Made by a program: the position numbers and the translations under genes
DNA from: Pseudomonadota bacterium
GTDB taxonomy: Bacteria; Bdellovibrionota_B; Oligoflexia; Oligoflexales; JAPPIL01
Assembly: GCA_028877195.1 (NCBI GenBank)
Contig: JAPPIL010000032.1
Coordinates: forward strand, 1 to 7,701
Direction of reading: 5' to 3'
Length of the DNA stretch: 7,701 nt
Notes under the pieces: generated by a model
Database searches by the model: none
Told to the model about the DNA's origin: nothing
The model's input: the letters and a program-made list of their open reading frames with translations, nothing else
Part shown: positions 1 through 6,595 of the stretch, piece by piece
Layout: each line of letters opens with the position of its first letter
Numbering within the stretch: the stretch's first letter is position 1

Positions 1-55
1 GGGGGAAAGCCCTCCGCATACTAAAAAGGAGAGATGTTAGTTATGCAACAAAGCC
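1..55. mobile_element. Terminus of an IS-like element (left copy)
   Basis: Positions 5-55 are an exact reverse complement of 7651-7701, at the other end of the window. Read toward the element interior, the outer edge is GGCTTTGTTGCATAA, which resembles the terminal repeats of the IS5 family, IS903 group (known IS903 end: GGCTTTGTTGAATAA). Identity between the two copies stops exactly at the leading GG (position 55/56 here), which marks a boundary. No transposase is visible because the element would continue to the left of the window. The IS assignment rests on the terminus only; a different repeat family is possible. Confidence 0.6.
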
Positions 56-133
56 CATTGCCCCCCTACAGTGGAGATGTATGCCAGCAGCAGGCTAGTT
101 TGTCTCGAAAAGGCAGTTCTCTCGTATACAGGA
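56..133 (-). repeat. Short repeat-like segment downstream of the ferredoxin gene
   Basis: Read on the minus strand, this 78-bp stretch starts 7 nt after the ferredoxin stop with TACGAGAGA, then shows GACAA, a purine/pyrimidine-mixed stretch, and CCACTGTA, and then abuts the IS-like terminus. The same landmarks in the same order (TACGAGAGA, GACAAG, CCACTGTA, CTTTGTTGCATAA) occur downstream of the PhnP-like gene at 6347-6587, but with about 150 bp more between them. I read it as a shortened or internally deleted member of one interspersed repeat family. Alignment was by eye and similarity outside the landmarks is modest. Confidence 0.4.
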
Positions 134-457
134 TTACAATATTCCCTTATCTGGTGAATACTTGTCTTGAAAATCGAGATCGACGACCACTGTGTCTTGC
201 TTGATCTTTGTCTGACAACCGAGCCTGATCGTGCCATCGGTAGGTAGTTGCATCTGCCTCAACAGCTCACGCTCATCATCAGCCATCGGCACAAGGTTCT
301 CTGGGTGCTGGGCAATCCTCACCCCGCACGTGCCACAACGACAAGATACACAACCATAACGCATCGCCACCTTACCCTTGCGTGCCGCTACCAATATCTT
401 ACAATCGGCATTGACTTCCACTTCCACCTGTTGTGGCATAAACACAAACTTTGCCAT
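134..457 (-). CDS. [2Fe-2S] ferredoxin
   Basis: This 107-residue protein fits a small soluble plant/adrenodoxin-superfamily [2Fe-2S] ferredoxin, which carries single electrons between a reductase and an unidentified acceptor in the cytoplasm. The cluster ligands are visible as Cys36, Cys41 and Cys44 (C-x4-C-x2-C within GCVSCRCGTCGV) and Cys81 in RLGCQT. Cys39 and Cys19 are extra cysteines. The length is normal for a single-domain family member. I chose the ATG at 457: it overlaps the stop codon of the upstream gene by one base (TAATG), there is no obvious ribosome binding site, and this suggests translational coupling. An in-frame TTG at 463 would add two residues and is less likely. No reductase or oxygenase gene lies nearby, so the partner cannot be inferred. 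Confidence 0.9.
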   Translation of the reverse strand: MAKFVFMPQQVEVEVNADCKILVAARKGKVAMRYGCVSCRCGTCGVRIAQHPENLVPMADDERELLRQMQLPTDGTIRLGCQTKIKQDTVVVDLDFQDKYSPDKGIL

Positions 458-1512
458 TACCAATAAAGCCAGTCTTGTAAATCAGCCGTATGCTTCTTGT
501 TGAGGTTGCGAGCTGAACGCCTGAACACCTTGATTGCAGGACTCTTCAGCAAACGCTTCCATGTTTCCCACTCCTGTGCCAACGTCTTGACAGTGTAAGG
601 CGAATTGGAAGATTTTGAACCTTTTGAAAACGTATAATCATTGAAAAGATACACAGCCGTATGCTTCAACCACCGAAAGTTCGGTATCTCCTCCCTATCC
701 GTCGGGATGCGGAAAAAGACGATTATATCACCAAATTTTAGTTTAGATATACTCGGCTGCACCGTATAAAAATTTTTATCCAACACACGCCACAACTCAT
801 CATGGTTGATCATCGCCCGATGATAACCAACCTCCTCCTTGACATTCAAAAAACTTGAACGCGGCAAACCAGGGTCTTGAAAAGCAAGTGCGGCGTGAAA
901 ACAATTAGGCCCACGAAATATCGTATAATTACGCACCACCCGCGACGCAAAGCTCGGCAACAAATCCTTATCAATATCAATGCTCTTCTTCAGCATCAAT
1001 TTTTTGCGTATCCTGTGTAACGACTTAACATCAAAAAAATACTTCAACTCATGTAATAGCTGCATCCGCTTGCGAGAACTTAATCTCCTTGTATTCAACT
1101 TAAGACGATGATGCCTACTGGTATATAACTGCTCAAGCCGCCTCTCATCAGCATGCTTGAGCATCTTTGGTGTTAAGGTAAATTCTTTTTTGTTCTTGTG
1201 CAGGGCATTCTTTATCTCCTGATAAAGATAGATAGTATGACCCTTTTTTGCCAACTGCTCACTTATCTTCATCAAACTCTTACCACGAGTCTTGATCACA
1301 ATTTTTTCAACTCTTGGGTCTTTAGGCGACCGCAAAACCCTAGCCCTAATCTTATTCAAGGGCATGCTTATACTTTGTATTTTGCTATGCAACGGCAGCT
1401 GAATGCCCTGCTTGAATTGGTAAATTGAACTAATAAACGAATCCCGCCGCTGTATTCCAGCGCTTGCCAGCGTCGGTAATAATATCAGCAACAGCAAAAA
1501 CAGGGTAGGCAC
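457..1512 (-). CDS. Secreted protein with papain/NlpC-P60-like Cys-His signature, function unknown
   Basis: I do not recognise a named family with certainty. The 351-residue product starts with a clear signal peptide (hydrophobic residues 4-13, probable cleavage after ASA at 16-18), so it should be exported. Residues 55-180 are strongly basic, rich in Lys, Arg and His, and probably helical. The C-terminal part looks like a papain-fold hydrolase: GPNCFHAAL puts a candidate nucleophile at Cys204, KFGDIIVF (259-266) matches the usual GD(I/V) strand, and LKHTAVYLF puts a candidate catalytic His at 284, followed by FSKGS at 295-299. This order (Cys, GD, His, then a Ser/Gly-rich strand) is that of NlpC/P60-type cell-wall amidases/peptidases; the activity is inference. 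The GTG start at 1512 is chosen because AGGA lies 7 nt upstream (1520-1523). The stop overlaps the ferredoxin start. Confidence 0.7.
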   Translation of the reverse strand: MPTLFLLLLILLPTLASAGIQRRDSFISSIYQFKQGIQLPLHSKIQSISMPLNKIRARVLRSPKDPRVEKIVIKTRGKSLMKISEQLAKKGHTIYLYQEIKNALHKNKKEFTLTPKMLKHADERRLEQLYTSRHHRLKLNTRRLSSRKRMQLLHELKYFFDVKSLHRIRKKLMLKKSIDIDKDLLPSFASRVVRNYTIFRGPNCFHAALAFQDPGLPRSSFLNVKEEVGYHRAMINHDELWRVLDKNFYTVQPSISKLKFGDIIVFFRIPTDREEIPNFRWLKHTAVYLFNDYTFSKGSKSSNSPYTVKTLAQEWETWKRLLKSPAIKVFRRSARNLNKKHTADLQDWLYW

Positions 1513-1519
1513 TCGTAAT

Positions 1520-1523
1520 TCCT
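1520..1523 (-). promoter_or_regulatory. Shine-Dalgarno that fixes the GTG start at 1512
   Basis: On the minus strand AGGA is followed by a 7-nt spacer and GTG. This supports the GTG start for the secreted papain-like protein over a longer reading. The overlapping upstream frame (TTG at 1615, ATG at 1606) encodes a different protein frame and is not the start of this gene. Confidence 0.6.
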
Positions 1524-1586
1524 ACAAAAGCTTGTGCTAACTGCGTCGGCAATAAAAAAACAAAACTAAACAAGGAAAAGCATGCC

Positions 1587-1615
1587 ATAGTATTACTTGC
1601 CTTCATATTTCTCAA
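1587..1615 (-). promoter_or_regulatory. Candidate sigma70-type promoter for the papain-like/ferredoxin unit
   Basis: On the minus strand, TTGAGA (1610-1615, 5 of 6 to the -35 consensus) is followed by exactly 17 nt and then TACTAT (1587-1592, 4 of 6 to the -10 consensus). A transcript would start near 1580 and give a leader of about 70 nt before the GTG at 1512. The site lies in the 133-bp gap shared with the divergent S41 protease gene. It was called by eye with no other support. Confidence 0.4.
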
Positions 1616-1645
1616 TTGTCTTGTTGTGTTTCCGATAAAGAACGC

Positions 1646-3970
1646 ATGGCAAGAAAGCTAAACAAAACTTCAGTGTTCATAAATGCACTTATAGGTGTGT
1701 TGGCGTTTACTGTTTTTGCTTACATAAATTTCACCATATACTACCTGTATCATAAGAATCTAACGCCTGAACGGGTTAGCTTTACAAATTATGATGAGCA
1801 CAACTCATTGCTAGTAGAGTTGGTCGGGCAGCTAATGCATGAGTACTATGTTGAACCTATCAACACGCACGAGATGTTGAGTAAGCTTTGGCAGCAGTTG
1901 CGCAATACGAGGCTAGTGCAAACGAAGCAGTCAGGGTCATTGTTTTCATTGCATGATGGCAAGCGTCGGTTGCTGTTGCGGAGCGATGATAGCTTTAGCA
2001 AGATAGTTTTGGATGTGGCTGATTGGCTGTATCACGACCGCAAATATGCTGCGGCATTTTCTTGGCAGGACAAGAGAGATAGTGTTCACCATGTGCTGAA
2101 CGTTATCTTGGCAAACTTGGATCATCACAGTATTTTGTTACGCCCATCAGAGTATGAGGAGTTGAAGCAAGGCACAGAAGGTGAGTTCGGTGGCATTGGC
2201 GTGTCGGTAAGTATGAAGGATGATGTGCTTACGGTGCTTGAGCCTTTACCAGATAGCCCTGCTTTCTTCGCAGGGATAAAGAAAGACGACCAAATTATCA
2301 GCATTGATAATTACGGAGTCTACGAAGTAGCGCTTGATGATTTAGTGGAAATGATGCGTGGCGAACCAGGCACACCGATTGCCTTGTCGCTGCTGCGTGC
2401 AGATAATATGTATCCATTTGAGGTGGATATTACCCGTGCGATTGTTCAGGTGGATTCTGTTGTCAGCAAATACCTGCAAACTGGCAATGGCTACCCGATT
2501 CTTTACTTGCGTCTCAAAACCTTCTCTATGCGTTCGGCAGCAGAAATCCACGACGCTTTGCTTGAATTTCGTTTGCGACACAATAAGCACTATGGTGTGG
2601 TATTAGACTTGCGTGGCAATCCAGGTGGTCTACTTGACCAAGCGATTGAAGTGGCTGACCAGTTTATCAGCGCAGGCGGTTTAGTAAAAACAACGGGTAA
2701 CCGTCTCTCGGATGAACAGGCGAGATTCGTGCCACATGAGACCGATTATCCGATGGCGGTATTGATCGACACCGACGCGGCATCAGCCAGTGAAATCGTC
2801 GCAGGCGCATTGCAAGACCATGACCGTGCTTATGTTATCGGCGAGCCAAGTTTTGGCAAGGGGTCGGTGCAAACTGTGTTTGAGTTGCCTTTTGGTCAAG
2901 CGGTTAAGCTGACGGTCGCAAGATATTTTACCCCGCTGGGAAGGTCAATTATGACAGAGGGAATTTGCCCTGACATTTGGCTACAGTCAATCGCTAAAAC
3001 CACAACAAAGGCAATAGGTGGGCATGGGTTCAAAAGTTCCTCTCGCCACGCAGCACTAAAAGCCTACTATTTAGAACCTGACGACCCAAACGCTAACGAC
3101 CCAGTGTTGCAGACAGCACTGGCAACGCTACAGGATATAGTTCCAACTCATCAGCGTAATCGGCAGTTTACTACCACTGATTATCAACACATCTTACCAA
3201 AGGTGAGCGAGCATGTTTCTATCTATGAGCAGGCGGTTGTTGACTGGCTTGCCGATAACCACCGCCTTGATTGGCAAACAGATGACAGTCAACCACATGC
3301 TGCGGGTTTACACATCACCAAAATACCGAAAACAGTCATTAGCGGCGATGAGCTACGGCTTGATTACCAAATTAGCAATTCTAATTCTTCTGCGATGCGC
3401 CGTGTTTCCGTCTATGCCCAGATGCGTGTTGGCGACGTGCTAACGCATGAAGAGTTGATTGGGCATTTAGCTGCTGGTGCAATTCATCATGGTTCGCTTA
3501 CTTTCAAAGTGCCTGTCTACGCCAACCAGCAGATATATGACATGCATGTGGGTATAGCGGTTGATGGCAAGGTTATCGACCAGCATCAGCATCAAGTTCT
3601 TGTGCGTGCCCGCCCGAAAACGACGCTTGATCTGCAAGTCTACACAAGCGCCGATGTTTTGGCAGCGGGTGAAGTTGAAAGTGTTACGATTCGGATTACT
3701 AACCGCGGCGAGCATGCTGCTAAAGGTTTACAAGTCAAGCTGCAAAATCTATCTGGCAAACAAATTCAATTACCGTTATCAGAGCATAAACTAGCACGGT
3801 TGCCAGCGGGCAAGAGCATCAATCTCCAGTTTCCGCTCCACGCCGCCCGCCAGCTATTTACCCGCACGTTATCGCTTGGAGTGCAGGTGGTTAGTGATAA
3901 TCTCCACCAACCCGCTCGCAAGCAGTATACACTGATGAGTCAACCAACCGCAGTGCGGGTAGGTTTATAG
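1646..3970 (+). CDS. Membrane-anchored S41 C-terminal processing protease with PDZ domain and long C-terminal extension
   Basis: This is a serine endopeptidase of the CtpA/Tsp family (S41), which cleaves proteins near their C-termini, expected on the periplasmic face of the inner membrane. From the ATG at 1646 the product has 774 residues. One membrane segment (about 11-35) follows a basic N-terminus, consistent with an N-in anchor. A PDZ domain spans about 180-260 (EFGGIGVSV, then DSPAFFAGIKKDDQI). The peptidase core spans about 280-445, with DLRGNPGGLL, the nucleophile Ser near 382 in SASEIVAGAL and the general-base Lys near 405 in FGKGSVQT. Both catalytic residues are present. About 330 further residues follow, far beyond a typical CtpA; from about 560 they look like two beta-sandwich, CARDB-like repeats (ITNRGEHAAKGLQV). 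A TTG at 1616 would add ten residues, but neither start has a strong ribosome binding site. Confidence 0.9.
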   Translation: MARKLNKTSVFINALIGVLAFTVFAYINFTIYYLYHKNLTPERVSFTNYDEHNSLLVELVGQLMHEYYVEPINTHEMLSKLWQQLRNTRLVQTKQSGSLFSLHDGKRRLLLRSDDSFSKIVLDVADWLYHDRKYAAAFSWQDKRDSVHHVLNVILANLDHHSILLRPSEYEELKQGTEGEFGGIGVSVSMKDDVLTVLEPLPDSPAFFAGIKKDDQIISIDNYGVYEVALDDLVEMMRGEPGTPIALSLLRADNMYPFEVDITRAIVQVDSVVSKYLQTGNGYPILYLRLKTFSMRSAAEIHDALLEFRLRHNKHYGVVLDLRGNPGGLLDQAIEVADQFISAGGLVKTTGNRLSDEQARFVPHETDYPMAVLIDTDAASASEIVAGALQDHDRAYVIGEPSFGKGSVQTVFELPFGQAVKLTVARYFTPLGRSIMTEGICPDIWLQSIAKTTTKAIGGHGFKSSSRHAALKAYYLEPDDPNANDPVLQTALATLQDIVPTHQRNRQFTTTDYQHILPKVSEHVSIYEQAVVDWLADNHRLDWQTDDSQPHAAGLHITKIPKTVISGDELRLDYQISNSNSSAMRRVSVYAQMRVGDVLTHEELIGHLAAGAIHHGSLTFKVPVYANQQIYDMHVGIAVDGKVIDQHQHQVLVRARPKTTLDLQVYTSADVLAAGEVESVTIRITNRGEHAAKGLQVKLQNLSGKQIQLPLSEHKLARLPAGKSINLQFPLHAARQLFTRTLSLGVQVVSDNLHQPARKQYTLMSQPTAVRVGL

Positions 3971-4074
3971 ATTTGGTGTTTTTAGTAATTCAGTTTGGCT
4001 ATTGTCGGCGGCGGTAAGCGCTGCATCGGCAAAAATCGCTTGCTTTACTTGAGGCTAAAGGCGAAAGTTCAGGG
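3971..4074. other. 104-bp gap between the protease and radical SAM genes
   Basis: I see no clear terminator or promoter. The two genes point the same way, so cotranscription is possible. One frame reads AIVGGGKR from about 3999 and another reads open from about 4018 into the radical SAM gene, but neither has a start codon or a recognisable family match. Only a weak four-base-pair hairpin (GCAA/TTGC, about 4029-4043) is present. Confidence 0.4.
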
Positions 4075-5160
4075 GTGATTGTTTCAGAACAAACTCACTC
4101 TATCAAGGCCTCGGTGTTGGCGGGCGAGCGCATAAATGCCGACCAAGCAAAGCACCTGTATACCCATGCTAGCCTCGATGAGCTACAGACATTGGCTACT
4201 GCGGTCAAGACCCGCTACCATCAGCCTACCTGCGCTACCTACTTAGTTATGGCAATAGTCAATTACACCAATGTGTGTATTGCCAATTGCGATTTTTGCG
4301 CGTTTTTCCGCTTCCCGCATCAGGCTGGCGGCTATCTGCTGTCCACCGCCCAGTTGTGTGCGAAAATAGAGAGTTTCATCGATTTAGATGTTGACCTAAT
4401 CGCCTTTAACGGCGGCTTTAATCCCAAGCTAAAGATAGGAAACTACGAGCAGCTGTTCGCAGAGCTTCATACTCGTTATGGTCATCGTTTGACATTCTTT
4501 GCGATGACGGTGGCTGAATTTATGTTTGCTTGTAAAATATCAAAGCTTTCCTATTTGCAGGGGGCAAAGATTTTGCGTGCGGCTGGTGTTAAGTGGATTA
4601 CAGGTGGTGGTGCAGAGGTGTTGGTTGATAGTTTTAGGCAACGCCACAGTAAGGGCAAGTACTCGGTGGCAGATTATTACGATGCGCAGCAGGCAATCCT
4701 TGCGGCTAGCATCTCTTCAACCGCAACGATGGTTATCGGTTTTGATGAAACATTAGCTGAACGTATCGGTCATCTTGAGCGGTTGCGTGAATTTCAAGAC
4801 CAGCAAGACATACCGATGCCGAGCTTTCTCTGCTGGACATATAAGCCAGAGAATAATCGCTTGGGTGGCTACGAGATCACCACCGCAGAATACCTGCGCT
4901 GGTTGGCGATATGTCGCATCTATCTTGATAATTTCAAGCATATCCGCACCTCGGTGTTGACCAAAAACGCCGACGCACTACGAGGGCTGGCGTTTGGCGC
5001 TGATGACTTTGATATTCCCCTTGCTGATGAAGTTACCGAGATGGCTGGGGCAACGATTGAAGCTGATTATCAACGCATACTGACCCACGCTCGCCAACTG
5101 GGCTTGCAACCGACTCTGCGTTCAGCTTTTGCAAACATGCCGAAGAGCACATTTGCATAG
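4075..5160 (+). CDS. mqnC: MqnC/CofH-type radical SAM enzyme, probable dehypoxanthine futalosine cyclase
   Basis: MqnC uses S-adenosylmethionine and a [4Fe-4S] cluster to cyclise dehypoxanthine futalosine in the futalosine route to menaquinone, in the cytoplasm. The 361-residue length fits. Visible marks are an AGER motif at 16-19, the radical SAM cysteines C68, C72 and C75 (C-x3-C-x2-C in VCIANCDFCAFF), GGFNP at 113-117, GGGAEVLVD at 177-185, ATMVIGFDET at 217-226, RLREFQD at 236-242, and WTYKPENNRL followed by IYLDNF (282-287). These follow the MqnC order better than MqnE. The C-terminal FGADDFD (307-313) differs from the usual GANDxGS, so the substrate could differ. The start is unsure: GTG 4075 has no well-placed ribosome binding site, while GTG 4114 has AAGG 5 nt upstream and would begin just before AGER. 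No other mqn gene is in the window. Confidence 0.72.
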   Translation: MIVSEQTHSIKASVLAGERINADQAKHLYTHASLDELQTLATAVKTRYHQPTCATYLVMAIVNYTNVCIANCDFCAFFRFPHQAGGYLLSTAQLCAKIESFIDLDVDLIAFNGGFNPKLKIGNYEQLFAELHTRYGHRLTFFAMTVAEFMFACKISKLSYLQGAKILRAAGVKWITGGGAEVLVDSFRQRHSKGKYSVADYYDAQQAILAASISSTATMVIGFDETLAERIGHLERLREFQDQQDIPMPSFLCWTYKPENNRLGGYEITTAEYLRWLAICRIYLDNFKHIRTSVLTKNADALRGLAFGADDFDIPLADEVTEMAGATIEADYQRILTHARQLGLQPTLRSAFANMPKSTFA

Positions 5161-5170
5161 CTAACAATCT

Positions 5171-6253
5171 TTACCCCGCGGTGGCAGCGACGGCAGGGTG
5201 AGTTATCTTACCGCCATAGGTATTGATTCCACGGCGTAGGGCGGGAGAAGCATTGATTGCGTCCGTATAGCCCATATCTGCTAGCAGCAGTGCGTATTGT
5301 AGCGTTACATTGGTGATTGCATAGGAACTCGTGCGGGGGACGCAGCCAGGGATATTGTCAATGCCGTAGTGCATGACTTCATGGCATTTGAATACAGGTT
5401 CAGCATGGGTTGTAACTTTTGATGTTTCAATACAACCACCTTGATCGATTGCCACATCAACTACGACTGAACCTGCTTCCATCGACTTAATCAACTCGGT
5501 GCTAACCAGCACGGGTGCTCTTGCGCCAGTAACCAAAACTGTGCCGATGAGTAGGTCGGCAGTGCGCACTGCGGCAGAAATGTTTTCAGCCGACGACATC
5601 ATCGTGTCGATGCGATTGAAGAACACATCATCCAAGTAGGCAAGGCGTTTGGCATCGATGTCGATGATCGTAACCCTCGCTCCCATTCCCAGTGCCACCT
5701 TTGCGGCGTTAGAACCAGCGACACCACCGCCGATAATTACCACATGTCCACGCTGCACCCCAGGCACACCACCGAGCAGGATACCTTTGCCGCCGCTATT
5801 TTTTTCTAGACAGTGCGCTCCAATTTGTGTTGCCATACGCCCAGCAACTTCGCTCATCGGTGTCAACAAGGGCAATGTGCCGTTGTCCAACTCTATCGTT
5901 TCATAAGCGACGCTGGTAACACCCTTGTCTAATAAAACTTTCGTTAATTGCGGTTGTGCTGCCAAGTGTAGATATGTGTAAAGGATTTGTTCAGCACGCA
6001 AGAACCCATATTCACTCACCTGCGGTTCTTTTATTTTCATTACTATATCGGCACGTTGCCAAACTTCCGCCGCACTGCCTACCAATTCTGCTCCAGCGGT
6101 GCTGAATTCAGCATTAGTAATCCCCGATCCAAGTCCCGCATTGTTCTCTATCAATACTTTATGACCATGAGCTTTGAGAGCTTGGACACCACCAGGTGTT
6201 ATAGCCACACGATATTCGCAATCCTTTGTTTCTTTCGGGATACCAATCAGCAT
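5171..6253 (-). CDS. ald: Alanine dehydrogenase
   Basis: Alanine dehydrogenase interconverts L-alanine and pyruvate plus ammonia with NAD in the cytoplasm. It supports alanine catabolism, or ammonia assimilation and NADH reoxidation. The 360-residue protein aligns without gaps to the known numbering of the Mycobacterium tuberculosis enzyme for the key residues: Arg15 (EYRVAITP), Lys75 (MKIKEP), His96 (YTYLHL) and Asp270 (VAIDQGG) are all present. The nucleotide-binding motif GGGVAG is at 175-180, with Asp198 at the end of the next strand to select NAD. The C-terminus is about ten residues shorter than the usual 370 or so, but no domain is lost. The ATG at 6253 has AAGGAG 9 nt upstream (6263-6268). 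The gene converges on the radical SAM gene with 10 bp between stops and no visible terminator. Upstream lies the repeat-rich 6254-6587 stretch. Confidence 0.96.
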   Translation of the reverse strand: MLIGIPKETKDCEYRVAITPGGVQALKAHGHKVLIENNAGLGSGITNAEFSTAGAELVGSAAEVWQRADIVMKIKEPQVSEYGFLRAEQILYTYLHLAAQPQLTKVLLDKGVTSVAYETIELDNGTLPLLTPMSEVAGRMATQIGAHCLEKNSGGKGILLGGVPGVQRGHVVIIGGGVAGSNAAKVALGMGARVTIIDIDAKRLAYLDDVFFNRIDTMMSSAENISAAVRTADLLIGTVLVTGARAPVLVSTELIKSMEAGSVVVDVAIDQGGCIETSKVTTHAEPVFKCHEVMHYGIDNIPGCVPRTSSYAITNVTLQYALLLADMGYTDAINASPALRRGINTYGGKITHPAVAATAG

Positions 6254-6262
6254 GTTTTGTTT

Positions 6263-6268
6263 CTCCTT
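6263..6268 (-). promoter_or_regulatory. Ribosome binding site of alanine dehydrogenase
   Basis: AAGGAG on the minus strand lies 9 nt before the ATG at 6253. It is the strongest Shine-Dalgarno site in the window and supports that start. Confidence 0.7.
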
Positions 6269-6304
6269 TCTATTTGCGAGTGAGTGCAGCGTCTGTCGCT
6301 CATA

Positions 6305-6343
6305 GAGCGACTAACGCCTTCTCGTAAACAAAAAATAAGCATT
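6305..6343. repeat. Direct repeat, copy A
   Basis: This 39-bp unit matches the 35-bp unit at 6561-6595 at nearly all aligned positions by eye, apart from one 4-nt length difference and a short variable patch after the shared core GAGCGACTAACG. The two starts are 256 bp apart. Copy A lies on the alanine dehydrogenase side and runs into the IS-like end TTATGCAACAAAG. Confidence 0.65.
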
Positions 6344-6346
6344 ACT

Positions 6347-6361
6347 TATGCAACAAAGACG
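6347..6361 (-). mobile_element. Decayed IS-like terminus
   Basis: Fourteen of fifteen bases match the outer edge of the 51-bp window-end repeat (positions 41-55), with the C at 54 replaced by A at 6360. Similarity continues loosely inward for about 35 bp on the alanine dehydrogenase side. No partner terminus or transposase is visible, so this is a remnant, a solo end, or part of a non-autonomous repeat. Confidence 0.45.
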
Positions 6362-6434
6362 GGAAAGCTTCCTCGCACACAAATGTGTCTGTTGCCATAC
6401 AGTGGCTTGTGCCAAGATATACTTGGCTTGTCCG

Positions 6435-6535
6435 CAAGACAGATGTTGGGCTTTATCATAGTCAGAAAAACTATTTTGTCGTGAGTCATACGAACGATAA
6501 AAAGTTTGTTCTGACTCAAACCAGCATATGTCTTG
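6435..6535. repeat. Long imperfect inverted repeat (about 100-nt hairpin)
   Basis: Outer arms 6435-6449 and 6521-6535 pair at 13 of 15 positions. Inner arms 6460-6482 and 6494-6516 pair at 18 of 23 positions, with an 11-nt loop at 6483-6493. In RNA, G-U pairs would raise the pairing further. There is no T-tract directly after it on either strand, so a simple intrinsic terminator is unlikely. A structured RNA, a cruciform or a folded mobile repeat would fit. Confidence 0.6.
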
Positions 6536-6560
6536 AGACGATAGGGGTGAGAGCACGAGA

Positions 6561-6595
6561 GAGCGACTAACGATCTCTCGTAAAAAATTAGCATT
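6561..6595. repeat. Direct repeat, copy B, overlapping the end of the PhnP-like gene
   Basis: This is the second copy of the unit at 6305-6343. Its last 8 bases include the stop codon and part of the last two codons of the PhnP-like gene. It also forms its own hairpin: CGAGAGA (6556-6562) pairs with TCTCTCG (6574-6580). On the minus strand the sequence just after the stop reads as a T-run and then ACGAGAGA. Confidence 0.6.

Larger units (their letters stand above)
6284..6587. repeat. Gene-free repeat-rich segment between the hydrolase and alanine dehydrogenase genes
   Basis: About 300 bp with no credible gene; the small open frames on both strands lack family resemblance, good starts and normal composition. 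It contains a perfect 7-bp hairpin (GTCGCTC, loop ATA, GAGCGAC, 6295-6311), a direct repeat pair at 6305-6343 and 6561-6595, a long imperfect hairpin at 6435-6535, and at 6347-6359 TTATGCAACAAAG, identical to 41-53 in the window-end IS-like terminus. The arrangement suggests a decayed or non-autonomous mobile repeat inserted downstream of the PhnP-like gene. It probably also carries the alanine dehydrogenase promoter, which I could not pinpoint. Confidence 0.55.

Noticed and set aside
37..237. Minus-strand 66-codon frame overlapping the ferredoxin end and the IS-like terminus
   Set aside because: It is out of frame with a well-supported ferredoxin and runs into repeat DNA with no family resemblance.
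1430..1615. 61-codon minus-strand frame with a signal-peptide-like start, considered as a gene
   Set aside because: It has no clear ribosome binding site, its second half is an out-of-frame reading of the papain-like gene, and the likely promoter lies over its start. It is kept only as a finding.
3999..4074. Short frame beginning AIVGGGKR in the gap before the radical SAM gene, as a possible gene remnant
   Set aside because: It has no start codon and is too short to assign to any family; chance similarity is likely.
6305..6595. CRISPR array or integron attC site from the repeated GAGCGACTAACG units
   Set aside because: There are only two units, 256 bp apart, with unequal lengths, and the core does not satisfy the attC consensus RYYYAAC/GTTRRRY.
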